From contig NZ_CP126260.1 in NCBI RefSeq assembly GCF_003234365.2, forward strand, positions 1,922,001 to 1,986,000: a stretch of DNA of 64,000 nucleotides. The letters run 5' to 3'. The notes under the pieces are model-generated. The model did no database searches, had not been told where the DNA came from, and was given only the letters and a program-made list of their open reading frames with translations. Both the position numbers and the translations under genes were made by a program. Source of the DNA: Curtobacterium sp. MCJR17_020. Its GTDB lineage: Bacteria; Actinomycetota; Actinomycetes; Actinomycetales; Microbacteriaceae. The first letter of the stretch is position 1. Each line of letters starts with the position of its first letter. Shown in pieces: positions 34,523 to 43,476 of this stretch.

Positions 34523-35506
34523 TCAGCGGGTCTGGACGACGAGCTTGCCGTGTACCGCTCCGGAGTCCATGTCGCGGTGCGCGGTGACGATCTCGTCGAA
34601 GGCGTAGACGCGTCCGATCGGGATCCGCAGGGACCCGGACTCGACGGCGTCGATGACGTCCTGCAACACCGCGGCGGGCAGGTCGCTCGGCTCACCCGAG
34701 TACGCCGTCAGGCGGACCCCGTTCGGCAGGAAGTCGATCGGGTAGAACTCGGGCACCGTCCACTGGTTGGACAGCATCCCGGTGAAGCACACGGTCCCGT
34801 GCGTGCGCACCGCGCGGAGCGTGTCACGGAGGGTGCCGGTGCCCACGAGCTCGATCGCACCGTCGACGCCGTCCGGTGCGATGGCCCGGACCGCGTCGGC
34901 GATCGTGCCGTCGTCCACGACGACGTGGTCGACGCCCGCGTCGCGCAGGACGTCGGCCCGCTCGGCGGAACGGGTGGTCGAGACCACGGTCGCACCCCGT
35001 CGCTTCGCGAGCACGGCGGATGCGAGTCCGACCGACGACGTGCCGCCGCGGATCAGGACGGTGTCGCCCGGGTGGACGTCGATGCCCGTCGTGAGCGAGC
35101 CGTGCGCGGTCTGGATCATCTCGGGGAGCGCTCCGAGCGTCGCCCAGTCGAGGGTGCTCGTGAACGGGACGACGATCGATGCCGGGACGGTGACGTACTC
35201 GGCGTAGCCACCGTCGATCGTCCGGCCCATCCCACCCATCAGTGCTGCGACCTTGGTGCCGGGCTCGAACTCCCCGCCGGGCGCCGCCGCCACCGTGCCG
35301 GTCGCTTCGATGCCCGGGATGCGCGGGAAGGAGCCGAACGATCCGAGGCCTTCGCGGAAGTGCTGCTCCGAACGGTTGAGTCCGAACGCCTCGACGCGGA
35401 TCAGGACCTGGCCGTCCCGTGGCTCAGGGCGCGGGACGTCCCGGATGCTGAGGGCCTCAGGGGTGCCCGGACCGTCCAGCACCACTGCACGCATCGTCGC
35501 CGTCAT
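34523..35506 (-). CDS. NADPH:quinone reductase-like zinc-free MDR protein
   Basis: A 327-residue medium-chain reductase of the quinone-reductase group. There are no structural-zinc cysteines. VEAFGLNRSEQHFREG is the family signature, and the cofactor loop is RGGTSSVGLASAVLAKRRG. The SD is a perfect CGAGGAGG before ATG 35506. It is divergent from the MetF-like gene; a double TTCCRYGGAA-type operator lies in the 83-base gap. Likely function: NADPH-dependent reduction of quinones or electrophilic enones. Confidence 0.88.
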   Translation of the reverse strand: MTATMRAVVLDGPGTPEALSIRDVPRPEPRDGQVLIRVEAFGLNRSEQHFREGLGSFGSFPRIPGIEATGTVAAAPGGEFEPGTKVAALMGGMGRTIDGGYAEYVTVPASIVVPFTSTLDWATLGALPEMIQTAHGSLTTGIDVHPGDTVLIRGGTSSVGLASAVLAKRRGATVVSTTRSAERADVLRDAGVDHVVVDDGTIADAVRAIAPDGVDGAIELVGTGTLRDTLRAVRTHGTVCFTGMLSNQWTVPEFYPIDFLPNGVRLTAYSGEPSDLPAAVLQDVIDAVESGSLRIPIGRVYAFDEIVTAHRDMDSGAVHGKLVVQTR

Positions 35507-35545
35507 GGATCCTCCTCGTCGTGTGACCGCCGTCGTCCATTAGTA

Positions 35546-35570
35546 TTACACGGAAGATGATTCCACGGAA
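35546..35570. promoter_or_regulatory. Tandem TTCCRYGGAA operator (site 4), divergent promoter
   Basis: TTACACGGAA (35546-35555) and TTCCACGGAA (35561-35570) are offset by 15 bp, between the quinone reductase and MetF-like genes. TAGTAT adjoins the pair on the MetF-like side, as at the SDR promoter near 52,146. Confidence 0.62.
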
Positions 35571-35589
35571 CCTACATGAAGGAGACGCC

Positions 35590-36462
35590 ATGACCTGGCC
35601 GACGACGACGACCAGTATCGCCGACATCTCGATCGGTGTCACCGCGGGTCAGGCACGATCACTCGTCGCGGTGGGGGCCCTCGAGGCCGGCACGGTCGTC
35701 AACATCGGGTTCGTCGACGGTGAATCGATGGAAGACCGCGTCGTCGCTGCGGCCGGGGTCGTCCGCGCCGGCTTCGTCGCCGAGCCGCACGTGGCCGCTC
35801 GCCGCCTCGTCTCGTCGGGGGAGCTCGACACCTACCTCGAGGCGCTCCGTGCCGTCGGGGCGGACAGCCGGCTCTTCGTCATCGGCGGGGACCCACGGAC
35901 CCCGCTGGGCCCGTACGACCAAGCCCTCCACGTGCTCGACTCCGACGTCCTGGCCCGGTACCGACCCACGACCATCGGGATCGGCGGGTACCCGGACGGG
36001 CACCCCGACGTCGAGACCGCGGAACTCGACCGTGCTCTGGACCGCAAGGTCCGCGCACTCTCCGCCCGGGGCGTCGCCGGGGAGATGATCACCCAGGTCA
36101 CCCTGGACGCTGCAGGGGTGCTCGACTGGATCGAGCGGCTCAGGGGACGCGGCGTCGAACTGCCGGTGCGGATCGGGGTGCCCGGGCCCGCTCGGACGGC
36201 GGCGGTGCTGCAGTTCGCGTCGCAGTTCAGGGGCACCCACGGGCCGGCGTCGATCGCCCGGTACGCCGGTCGCGAGGTCACCGCGGACGGCGTGGTCGCA
36301 GCGGACGGCTTCGTCGACTCGATCCGCGCCCGGTTCGACCAGAGTCGCCACGGCTCGCTCCGCCTCCACGTCTTCGCCCTCGGTGACGCGGCGGCGACCG
36401 CACGGTGGGTCGCGAACCAGCGAACGGTCGGCGCGGCGACCGACCTCGCGGTGCGGCCGTGA
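35590..36462 (+). CDS. Methylenetetrahydrofolate reductase-like protein
   Basis: A 290-residue TIM-barrel protein of the MetF family. Visible features are GFVAEPHVAARRLVS, VIGGDPRTPLGPY (flavin/folate side) and IGIGGYPDGHPDVE, followed by a GEMITQVTLDA strand and VRIGVPGPA. GAAGGAGA precedes the ATG. It ends in a GTGA overlap with the next frame, so the two are co-translated. The context (regulon with dehydrogenases, not methionine genes) suggests one-carbon handling linked to demethylation or formaldehyde, rather than housekeeping methionine synthesis. This last point is inference. Confidence 0.78.
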   Translation: MTWPTTTTSIADISIGVTAGQARSLVAVGALEAGTVVNIGFVDGESMEDRVVAAAGVVRAGFVAEPHVAARRLVSSGELDTYLEALRAVGADSRLFVIGGDPRTPLGPYDQALHVLDSDVLARYRPTTIGIGGYPDGHPDVETAELDRALDRKVRALSARGVAGEMITQVTLDAAGVLDWIERLRGRGVELPVRIGVPGPARTAAVLQFASQFRGTHGPASIARYAGREVTADGVVAADGFVDSIRARFDQSRHGSLRLHVFALGDAAATARWVANQRTVGAATDLAVRP

Positions 36463-37811
36463 GTGCAGCCCGGTGGTCCTTCCCGCTCGACTCCGTCCCG
36501 GACGGTGCACAGGCGCGGTCGGTCCGGGTGGATCCCGACGTCCACCAGGGGACCGGTGCCCTCCGGGTGCGCCTGACGGCGGCGGTGGAACGCGACGGGG
36601 TGCCCGGCGTCGACTACATCGACGAACCGACGTTCCTCGCGCTCCCGGTGCACTTCCGGACCGGTCGGATCGAGGTGTCCGTCGCGGCCGAGACCCACGC
36701 CGATGCGCCGGAGTACGCGCGAGGATTCGCCGGGATCGCGTTCGGGATCGACGATGCGGTCGGCACCTTCGAGTGCGTGTACATCCGACCATGCAACGGC
36801 ACCGGTCTCCTGCCGCCACCACCGCGCGACCGTCGCGCGGTGCAGTACTTCGCGTACCCGGACTGGTCGTTCGACGTCCTCCGCGAGCGGTGGCCGGACG
36901 GGCCCCACGAATCTCCGGCGGACGTCCGTCCGGGACAGTGGCACCGACTCGCTGTCTCGGTGACGGACGACCACGTGGCCGTCGAGGTCGACGGCATCGT
37001 CACGGTCGACACGGTGCGGCTGCACCGGGGCGCGCCGTCCGGGGCGGTCGGGATCTGGGTGGACATCGGCACGCGTGCCTGGTTCGCCGACCTGTACGTC
37101 TCGGAAAGCACGCGACGGCTGACGACCCCGACGTGGGGCGGCGCGCGTCGTGCGCCGGTGGTCGGTACGCTCGGACGGCAACCGATCGGGAGGGGCACGA
37201 TGTCACCGCGCGCAGAGAGCATCGCCCAGCAGGGCGAGCTGACCAGGGCGGCCGCGCTCGACGCGGCGGTCGAGCTCTTCGGGGCGAACGGGTACCGAGG
37301 CACCTCCCTCAACCAGATCGCGCGGGCGGCCGGCGTCGTCCAGTCCGCACTCCACCACCACTTCGGCAGCAAGGAAGGCCTGCTCGCCGCGGCGCTCGAG
37401 GCGCACTACCCGACGGGGCAGCACCGCCCCGACATGGCTGCCATCGCCGCAGGGGAGACCGACTTCGTCGACGAGATGCTCCGTGCCGTGCGGCACAACG
37501 TCGACGACCCGGTGCTGGTCCGGTTCTTCTCGGTCATGACGGGGGAGTCGCTCACCGAGGACCACCCGGCGCACGCCTTCTTCGAGGAGCGGTACCGACG
37601 GGTACGGCACGGCTTCACCGAAGCCATCCTCCGTGCTCGGGGCGTCGCTGGTCCGTCTGCACGGGGCCGGATCGACCGCGCGGTCACGGTCCTCGTCGGC
37701 ACGAGCGACGGCCTGCAGATGCAGTGGCTGCGGGATCCCTCCGTCGACCTCGTCGGCGGTGTCGAGCTGGTCGCCGACCTGGTGCGGGCCGAGATCGCGG
37801 CCGCTCGCTGA
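36459..37811 (+). CDS. Concanavalin-like domain in frame with a TetR regulator
   Basis: A 450-codon frame without a stop between two recognisable parts. Residues 1-225 look like a LamG/DUF1080-type beta-sandwich (GFAGIAFGIDDAVGTFECVYIRPCNG, RRAVQYFAYPDWSFDVLRE, GQWHRLAVSVTDDHVAVEVDG). From about 248 a full TetR protein begins: SPRAESIAQQGELTRAAALD, HTH NGYRGTSLNQIARAAGVVQSALHHHFGSKEG. ATG 37200 has its own good SD (GGGAGGGG), so TetR alone may also be made. The first GTG overlaps the MetF-like stop. The TetR probably represses the adjacent MFS-GH3 operon through the palindrome at 37859. Confidence 0.78.
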   Translation: MSAARWSFPLDSVPDGAQARSVRVDPDVHQGTGALRVRLTAAVERDGVPGVDYIDEPTFLALPVHFRTGRIEVSVAAETHADAPEYARGFAGIAFGIDDAVGTFECVYIRPCNGTGLLPPPPRDRRAVQYFAYPDWSFDVLRERWPDGPHESPADVRPGQWHRLAVSVTDDHVAVEVDGIVTVDTVRLHRGAPSGAVGIWVDIGTRAWFADLYVSESTRRLTTPTWGGARRAPVVGTLGRQPIGRGTMSPRAESIAQQGELTRAAALDAAVELFGANGYRGTSLNQIARAAGVVQSALHHHFGSKEGLLAAALEAHYPTGQHRPDMAAIAAGETDFVDEMLRAVRHNVDDPVLVRFFSVMTGESLTEDHPAHAFFEERYRRVRHGFTEAILRARGVAGPSARGRIDRAVTVLVGTSDGLQMQWLRDPSVDLVGGVELVADLVRAEIAAAR

Positions 37812-37858
37812 TCCCTTCCGCGAGGGTGGTTGCGATCTCGGAACGGACGGCTTAACGT

Positions 37859-37880
37859 ACAGGTCGGTCGACCTATCTGT
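37859..37880. promoter_or_regulatory. Putative TetR operator before the MFS-GH3 operon
   Basis: A palindromic site: AGGTCG and CGACCT arms flank GT, extended by outer ACAG and CTGT. It lies 38 bases before the MFS start and 48 after the TetR stop. Confidence 0.6.
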
Positions 37881-37917
37881 TGGTCGCTCTCACATCGGTT
37901 CGTACAACGGAGTAGCC

Positions 37918-39225
37918 ATGATCGATTCCCCGGTGCCCACCGCAGCGGCATCCCGCGCCCTGGACCCACCCACTCGGAACATCCAACTGACCGGCCAACA
38001 GATCGGCGGCTGGTTCGTCGCGCGGTACATCGCCGCGATGATCGGCATCTACGTCGCCCTCGTGACGCCCGCGTCGGTGACCCTCGCGATCCGCGTCGGA
38101 CAGCTCGACCCCGACGGCAAGGCCGGCTCGCTGGCTCTCGTCGCAAGTGTCGGAGCAGCCGCCGCGCTCTTCGCGAACCCGATCTTCGGCGCCATGAGCG
38201 ATCGCTCGACATCGCGGTTCGGGCAACGCCGGCCCTACATCATCACCGGCTTCGTGATCGGCGGCGCAGCGGTCTTCGCCATCGGGTTCGCACCGAACAT
38301 CGCCCTCGTGGCCGTCGGTTGGGCCCTCGCGCAGGTCGCGTTCAACGCGGCGCTCGCGGCCTTCATCGCCGTCATGCCCGAGCGCGTCCCCACTGCGCTG
38401 CGCGGTCGGGTCTCGGGCTTCATGGGGATGACCGGCCAGGTCGGCGTGGTCGGTGGGACCTTCCTCGCCCAGATCGTCGGTACCGACGGGGCCGGGATGT
38501 TCATCTGGCCGGCGGTCGTCGGCGCGCTGCTCGTGCTCCCGTGCGTGCTCACCCTCCGCGAACACCCGCGCAGCCGCGACGAGGTCGGTTGCTTCACGCT
38601 CTCCACCGTCTTCTCCGCGCTCTGGATCAACCCCTTCCAGCACCGTGACTTCGGCTTCGCGTGGGCCGGCCGGTTCCTGGCGTGGACCTCGCTCTACCTG
38701 CTCACGACCTACAAGACGTACTTCCTCATCGACCACCTCGGGTACACCACCGAGGACGTCGCGCCGATCCTCACCCTCGCGATGTTCGTGCTCGCGGTCG
38801 GTGTCGCGGTGTCGAGCATCGGCGGTGGTTGGCTGTCGGACCGGATCGGCCGCCGCAAGCCGTTCGTGATCCTCGCGTCGCTCCTGTTCGTCGCGGCGAT
38901 GCTCGTCGTGGCCTTCTCGACCAGCGTCGAGATGTTCCTCGTGGGCATCGCCATCGCGGGGCTCGGCAACGGCCTCTACCTCGGGGTCGACTACGCGCTC
39001 GTGGCCGAGATCCTCCCGGACAGCTCGGTGGCTGCGGCGAAGGGGATGGGCGTGTTCAACCTGTCGAGCACGATCCCGCAGACCATCGCCCCACTCCTCG
39101 CGCCGGCGCTCCTCCTCATCGCGTCCGACGGCGGTTCCGGCAACTACACGTCCCTGTACCTGTGCGCGGCGGCACTCTCGCTCGCCGGCGCGCTGCTCAT
39201 CCAGTTCATCCGAGGAGTCCGATGA
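37918..39225 (+). CDS. MFS transporter, probable glycoside uptake
   Basis: A 435-residue, 12-helix MFS protein. Motif A-like ANPIFGAMSDRSTSRFGQRRPYI follows TM2, and its second-half copy is GGGWLSDRIGRRKPFVIL. CGGAGTAG precedes the ATG. The stop overlaps the GH3 start (ATGA), so transporter and beta-glucosidase are coupled. This supports import of a plant or aryl glycoside followed by cytoplasmic hydrolysis. Family resemblance is to the sugar/melibiose-like MFS branch rather than drug exporters. Confidence 0.85.
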   Translation: MIDSPVPTAAASRALDPPTRNIQLTGQQIGGWFVARYIAAMIGIYVALVTPASVTLAIRVGQLDPDGKAGSLALVASVGAAAALFANPIFGAMSDRSTSRFGQRRPYIITGFVIGGAAVFAIGFAPNIALVAVGWALAQVAFNAALAAFIAVMPERVPTALRGRVSGFMGMTGQVGVVGGTFLAQIVGTDGAGMFIWPAVVGALLVLPCVLTLREHPRSRDEVGCFTLSTVFSALWINPFQHRDFGFAWAGRFLAWTSLYLLTTYKTYFLIDHLGYTTEDVAPILTLAMFVLAVGVAVSSIGGGWLSDRIGRRKPFVILASLLFVAAMLVVAFSTSVEMFLVGIAIAGLGNGLYLGVDYALVAEILPDSSVAAAKGMGVFNLSSTIPQTIAPLLAPALLLIASDGGSGNYTSLYLCAAALSLAGALLIQFIRGVR

Positions 39226-41507
39226 CCGACACCATGTCCGACCGTGCTGACGCAGCCGTTCCCGAAATGCCCGAGACGGGTGAGATCGACCGTCTCCGTG
39301 CCGCGCTGACGACCGGCGCCGACTACTGGACGACACCGGAGGCCCTCGGCGTCCGGAGCCTGCGGCTCGCCGACGGACCGCACGGACTCCGAGTCCAGGA
39401 CGACGAGAACCCCGATCACCTGGGACTCGAACGGTCCGCTCCGGCGACCTGCTTCCCGCCGGCCGTCACCCTCGCGTCGTCGTGGGACCCCGAACTCGTC
39501 GAACAGGTGGGCGCAGCGCTCGGGCGCGAAGCCCGGGGCGCCGGTGTCGACATCGTCCTCGGACCGGGCCTGAACATCAAGCGCAGCCCGCTGTGCGGGC
39601 GCAACTTCGAGTACATGTCGGAGGACCCACTGCTCGCCGGCGTGATGGCCGGAGCGATGGTGAACGGACTGCAGGGCGTCGGCGTCGCCGCGTGCCTGAA
39701 GCACTTCGCGGCGAACAACCAGGAGACCGATCGACTCCGTGTGAGCGCCGAGATCGACGAGCGGACACTGCGCGAGATCTACCTCAGAGCGTTCCAGATC
39801 GCGGTCGTCGAGTCGACACCGTGGTCGGTGATGTCGGCGTACAACCGGATCAACGGCGTGTTCGCGTCCGAGAACCGCTGGCTGCTCACGGACGTCCTCC
39901 GGCAGGAGTGGGGGTTCGACGGCGTCGTCGTGTCCGACTGGGGCGCGGTGCACGACCCGGTCGCAGCCGTCGCCGCGGGGCTGGACCTCCGCATGCCCGG
40001 TCGGCCGGAGGACCCACGGGTCGCGGAGGCGCTCGCGGACGGTGCCCTGGACGGAGCCACTGTCGACGCTTCGATCCAACGCCTGCGGCTCCTGGCGGAC
40101 CGAACACGGAGCGACGGTCGCGACGTTCCGGCGCCCGATCTGGCCGCACACCACGAGCTGACCCGTCGCGCCGGAGCCGAGTCGGCCGTGCTCCTGACGA
40201 ACGACGGCGTGCTGCCGGTGGCGCTCCGCGCGGGGTTGCGCGTCGCCGTCCTCGGGGAGCTCGCGCGTGCTCCGCGGTACCAGGGAGCCGGCAGCTCACG
40301 GGTGAACCCGACCCGCGTCGTGACCGCGGTCGAGGAGCTCACGCGTCGCGCACACGCCGCGGAAGCCCTCGTCGAGTTCGTCCCGGGCTACTCGCTCGAG
40401 CGCGGCGCGACCACCGAGGAGGACCTCGACGCGGCCGTTGCCGCGGCACAGCGGGCGGACGTCGTCCTGCTCTTCCTCGGGCTCCCGGGCGAGTACGAGG
40501 CCGAGGGGCGAGACCGCACGGACATCGACCTCCCCGCCGACCAGCTCGAGCTTCTCGAACGCCTCCGAGACGTCGACACGCCCGTCGTGGCATCCCTGTC
40601 GAACGGATCGGCCGTGACGACAGCTGGATGGCGAGGAGCAGTCAACGCGATCGTCGAGTTCTGGCTGACGGGACAAGCGAACGGCGAGACGATCGCCGAT
40701 GTGCTGCTCGGCGACGCGAACCCCGGTGGCAAGTTGGCGGAGACCATCCCCGTCCGGCTGGAGGACACCCCCTCGTTCTCGGACTTCCCTGGAGAGCACG
40801 GGACGGTGCGCTACTCCGAGGGGGTGCACGTCGGGTACCGCTGGTACGCGACCCGCGACGTGGCGGTGGACCACGCGTTCGGGCACGGACTCTCCTACAC
40901 GGAGTTCGCCTACGAAGACCTGCGGGTGGACGTCCGGGACGAAGCGGACGACACGGCGTTCGAGGTCGTCGTCCGTCTGCGCAACGTGGGCGGACGAGCG
41001 GGGAGCGAGGTCGTGCAGGTCTACGTCACCGACGAGACCGGCGATGTGACCGTGCCCGCGCTCGAGCTGCGCGGCTGGTCGAAGGTGCGGCTCGACGTCG
41101 GTGAGACGAAGGACGTCCGTGTCCCGGTCCGGCGTGAGACGCTGCGGCACTGGCACACCGGTGTCGGCGCATGGGTGTTCGGTGGTGGGCCGCTCGTGGT
41201 GCACGTCGGGGGTTCCTCGGCAGCGCTCGCGCTGGATCGTCGGGTCCTCGTCCCGGGGACCCCGGTGGTCGTGCCGCTCACCCCGGAGTCCACCTTCGCG
41301 GAGTGGCTCGACCACCCGGAAGCCGGGCCCCGCCTGACGGCGTTGATCGACGAGCGCGGTGGGCTCGGTGGACGGATCGGCGACCTGTACGCCGACGAGG
41401 CCGGCCGCGACTCGGCAGTCGGGTTCCCGCTCGCGACCATCGTCGAGTTCCCCGGGGTCCCGCTCGTTGCCGCCGACGTCGACCGCCTCCTCCGGGAGAT
41501 CGGTTGA
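39222..41507 (+). CDS. Glycoside hydrolase family 3 beta-glucosidase
   Basis: A 761-residue GH3 enzyme without signal peptide, hence cytoplasmic. The N-terminal TIM barrel has LRLADGPHGLRVQ, GRNFEYMSEDPLLAG and KHFAANNQETDR; the nucleophile is D239 in GVVVSDWGAVHD. The alpha/beta sandwich domain follows (SAVLLTNDGVLPV, FLGLPGEYEAEGRDRTDIDLP with acid/base Glu candidates). A fibronectin III-like C-terminal domain (VRLRNVGGRAGSEVVQVYV) is present. CGAGGAG precedes ATG 39222. It hydrolyses beta-linked glucosides imported by the coupled MFS protein; it may act on plant phenolic glucosides, an inference from the adjacent redox genes. Confidence 0.92.
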   Translation: MTDTMSDRADAAVPEMPETGEIDRLRAALTTGADYWTTPEALGVRSLRLADGPHGLRVQDDENPDHLGLERSAPATCFPPAVTLASSWDPELVEQVGAALGREARGAGVDIVLGPGLNIKRSPLCGRNFEYMSEDPLLAGVMAGAMVNGLQGVGVAACLKHFAANNQETDRLRVSAEIDERTLREIYLRAFQIAVVESTPWSVMSAYNRINGVFASENRWLLTDVLRQEWGFDGVVVSDWGAVHDPVAAVAAGLDLRMPGRPEDPRVAEALADGALDGATVDASIQRLRLLADRTRSDGRDVPAPDLAAHHELTRRAGAESAVLLTNDGVLPVALRAGLRVAVLGELARAPRYQGAGSSRVNPTRVVTAVEELTRRAHAAEALVEFVPGYSLERGATTEEDLDAAVAAAQRADVVLLFLGLPGEYEAEGRDRTDIDLPADQLELLERLRDVDTPVVASLSNGSAVTTAGWRGAVNAIVEFWLTGQANGETIADVLLGDANPGGKLAETIPVRLEDTPSFSDFPGEHGTVRYSEGVHVGYRWYATRDVAVDHAFGHGLSYTEFAYEDLRVDVRDEADDTAFEVVVRLRNVGGRAGSEVVQVYVTDETGDVTVPALELRGWSKVRLDVGETKDVRVPVRRETLRHWHTGVGAWVFGGGPLVVHVGGSSAALALDRRVLVPGTPVVVPLTPESTFAEWLDHPEAGPRLTALIDERGGLGGRIGDLYADEAGRDSAVGFPLATIVEFPGVPLVAADVDRLLREIG

Positions 41508-41580
41508 CCGGACGCGGCAGCGACCGCCCTCGGATGGCCGACGCCACGGCTTCGGCGGGGCCGCGCACGGGGACGGTACG

Positions 41581-42531
41581 GTGAACCTCGCCAACGCGGC
41601 GTCGGTCGCCACCGGGTACGGCTCGGTCGCGGTGGTGCTCGTCCTCGGCTACGCGATCCGCCGGGGGAACGTCGTGCCGGCCTCCTCCGAGGCTGTCCTC
41701 AACCGCCTGACACTCGCCGTCACCACTCCCGCGCTGTACTTCACGATCCTGGTGCGGGCAGACCCTGACACCCTGGTGTCGTCGTTCACGCTCGCTTCGC
41801 TGCTGCCCCTGGTCTGCGGCGCGCTCCTCACGACTGCTGCGCTCGCCGTCCGCGGCCGGCGGCGGTTCGCCGACGTCGCGGTGCTCGCCGGGACGAGCAT
41901 CTACACAAACGTGGGCAACATCGGAGTACCGATCGCCACGGCCGTCCTCGGGTCGGCGACGTTCATCGCACCGATGATCCTCATCCAGGTCCTGGTCGTC
42001 TCACCGGCCCTGCTCATCGTCCTCGAGACGACGAGGGACCGCGGTGCCCCGTTACGATCGGTGCTCCGACGACCCTTCCGGAACCCGATCATCGTTTCAG
42101 CGGTCGTCGGGGTCGCGGTCCTCCTCGCCCGTGTGCCCGTGCCCGACCCGGTCCTGCGGCCCGTCGACCTCGTCGGGCAGGCCGCCATCCCGATCATGTT
42201 GATCGCGTTCGGCATGTCCCTCGCCGGGCGGCGGTCGGTCGAGGAGCCGTCCGGGAGCGGACGAGCACGGGCGACGGCCGACGTCGTCGTGCCCACCGTC
42301 GTGAAGGTGCTCGTCGTGCCTGCGCTGACACTCGGCACGGGTCTCCTGTTCGGCCTCTCGGGAACCCCGCTCCTCGCTCTGGTGGTCATCGCGGCGCTCC
42401 CGACCGCGCAGAACATCTACGCCATCGCAGCGGACTTCGGGGTCGGAGCCCGCACCGTTCGACGGATCGTGCTCGTCAGCACCGGGGTTTCCTTCCCGGT
42501 TGCACTCGCAGCAGCGACGTTCCTCGGCTGA
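41581..42531 (+). CDS. AEC (auxin efflux carrier-like) family transporter
   Basis: A 316-residue membrane protein with about ten helices arranged as two inverted halves. Conserved family spots include VAVVLVLGYAIRRGNVV, LTLAVTTPALYFTILV, SIYTNVGNIGVPIATAVLGS and AALPTAQNIYAIAADFGV. The start is GTG 41581. It lies 73 bases after the GH3 gene on the same strand and is followed by a strong terminator, so it may be the third gene of the glycoside operon. Bacterial AEC proteins move carboxylates such as malate; the substrate here is unknown. Confidence 0.87.
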   Translation: MNLANAASVATGYGSVAVVLVLGYAIRRGNVVPASSEAVLNRLTLAVTTPALYFTILVRADPDTLVSSFTLASLLPLVCGALLTTAALAVRGRRRFADVAVLAGTSIYTNVGNIGVPIATAVLGSATFIAPMILIQVLVVSPALLIVLETTRDRGAPLRSVLRRPFRNPIIVSAVVGVAVLLARVPVPDPVLRPVDLVGQAAIPIMLIAFGMSLAGRRSVEEPSGSGRARATADVVVPTVVKVLVVPALTLGTGLLFGLSGTPLLALVVIAALPTAQNIYAIAADFGVGARTVRRIVLVSTGVSFPVALAAATFLG

Positions 42532-42644
42532 CCGGGGCCCTGAGCCGGAGCGACGTCTTCGGTCCCGTCGGTTTCGCGGCACGTCGCGCTCCGACCGCGC
42601 ATTCACCGGACGTGGAGCCGTCGTGGCCTCGGCCTGCACGAGGT

Positions 42645-42678
42645 GAGACCCCTGCCCGATCGAACGGGCAGGGGTCTC
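42645..42678. terminator. Perfect 14-bp hairpin between convergent genes
   Basis: GAGACCCCTGCCCG (42645-42658) and its complement (42665-42678) enclose ATCGAA. It serves the AEC gene and possibly the convergent isochorismatase-fold gene. Confidence 0.8.
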
Positions 42679-42724
42679 CTGTGCGGGGAGCGGCTCGCGC
42701 TCACCGGGGCCATCGCGTCAGGGA

Positions 42725-43312
42725 TCAGACGGCGAGGTCCGCGACGACCTCGTCGGTGGTCGTCACCGTCGCGATGTTCTGCAGCGCGAAGTTCAGTGCT
42801 GCGTGCTGCCAGTCCTCGCTCAGGCTGGAGGTCGCGTCGGAGACGATGGTCACGGCGTAGCCGTGATCCGCAGCGTCACGCACACTGTGCTCGACGGCCA
42901 TGTTCGTCCACGCGCCGACGACGACGACGTGGTCGACGCCGAGGTTGCGGAGCATGAAGTCGATACCCGTGCCGTTGAAGACGCTCATCCGGTTGCGGTC
43001 GAGAACGATGTCTCCGTCGACCGGGGTCAACTCGTCGACGATCTGCGCGCCCCAGCTTCCGAGCTTGAAGGACTCCGGGCCCAGCATGCGGAAGATCGGC
43101 GCGTTCGACCCGCCGAGTTCGCCGGGGTACACGACGATCCGGTTGTGGAAGACCGTCGATCCGGAGGTCCGGGCGGCCTCAGTGATGCGACGGACGTTCT
43201 CGATGACGTTCTGCGACGCCGCGTGTGCAGCTGCGCCGGTCTCGGCGAAGGCTCCTTCTGCGTGGACGGTGTCGTTCTGCATGTCGACGACGAGGACTGC
43301 TGTGGTGGTCAC
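42725..43312 (-). CDS. Isochorismatase-fold hydrolase lacking the catalytic cysteine
   Basis: A 195-residue isochorismatase-like protein. The first triad residue is present (VVDMQND, D10). The lysine position reads R106 (VLDRNRMSVFNGTGID). The nucleophile position of the usual TNxCV motif is alanine (GAWTNMAVEHSVRDA, A139), so it cannot act as a cysteine amidohydrolase in the normal way. Proteins with WTNM(A/S)-type motifs form a known but poorly characterised subset. A tandem TTCCRYGGAA-type operator lies 21-45 bases upstream. It may hydrolyse a vinyl ether or bind ligand. Confidence 0.85.
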   Translation of the reverse strand: MTTTAVLVVDMQNDTVHAEGAFAETGAAAHAASQNVIENVRRITEAARTSGSTVFHNRIVVYPGELGGSNAPIFRMLGPESFKLGSWGAQIVDELTPVDGDIVLDRNRMSVFNGTGIDFMLRNLGVDHVVVVGAWTNMAVEHSVRDAADHGYAVTIVSDATSSLSEDWQHAALNFALQNIATVTTTDEVVADLAV

Positions 43313-43332
43313 GGTGCTCCGATCAGTTCGAG

Positions 43333-43357
43333 TTCCAGGAAAGTCTATTCCATGTAA
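43333..43357. promoter_or_regulatory. Tandem TTCCRYGGAA-like operator (site 5)
   Basis: TTCCAGGAA (43333) and TTCCATGTAA (43348-43357) are offset by 15 bp, upstream of the isochorismatase-fold gene. Each departs from the consensus by one position, but the spacing equals that at sites 4 and 6. Confidence 0.5.
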
Positions 43358-43476
43358 TCAAAAGGTCCACCGCAGTCCGGCACCCTGCCGAGTCGCTCGA
43401 CGATTCCCGGTCCTCCGTCGTGTTGAATCGACGAGGGGTCATGCCGCACCAGGCGCGGCGACGGAGAGGAGAAGCG

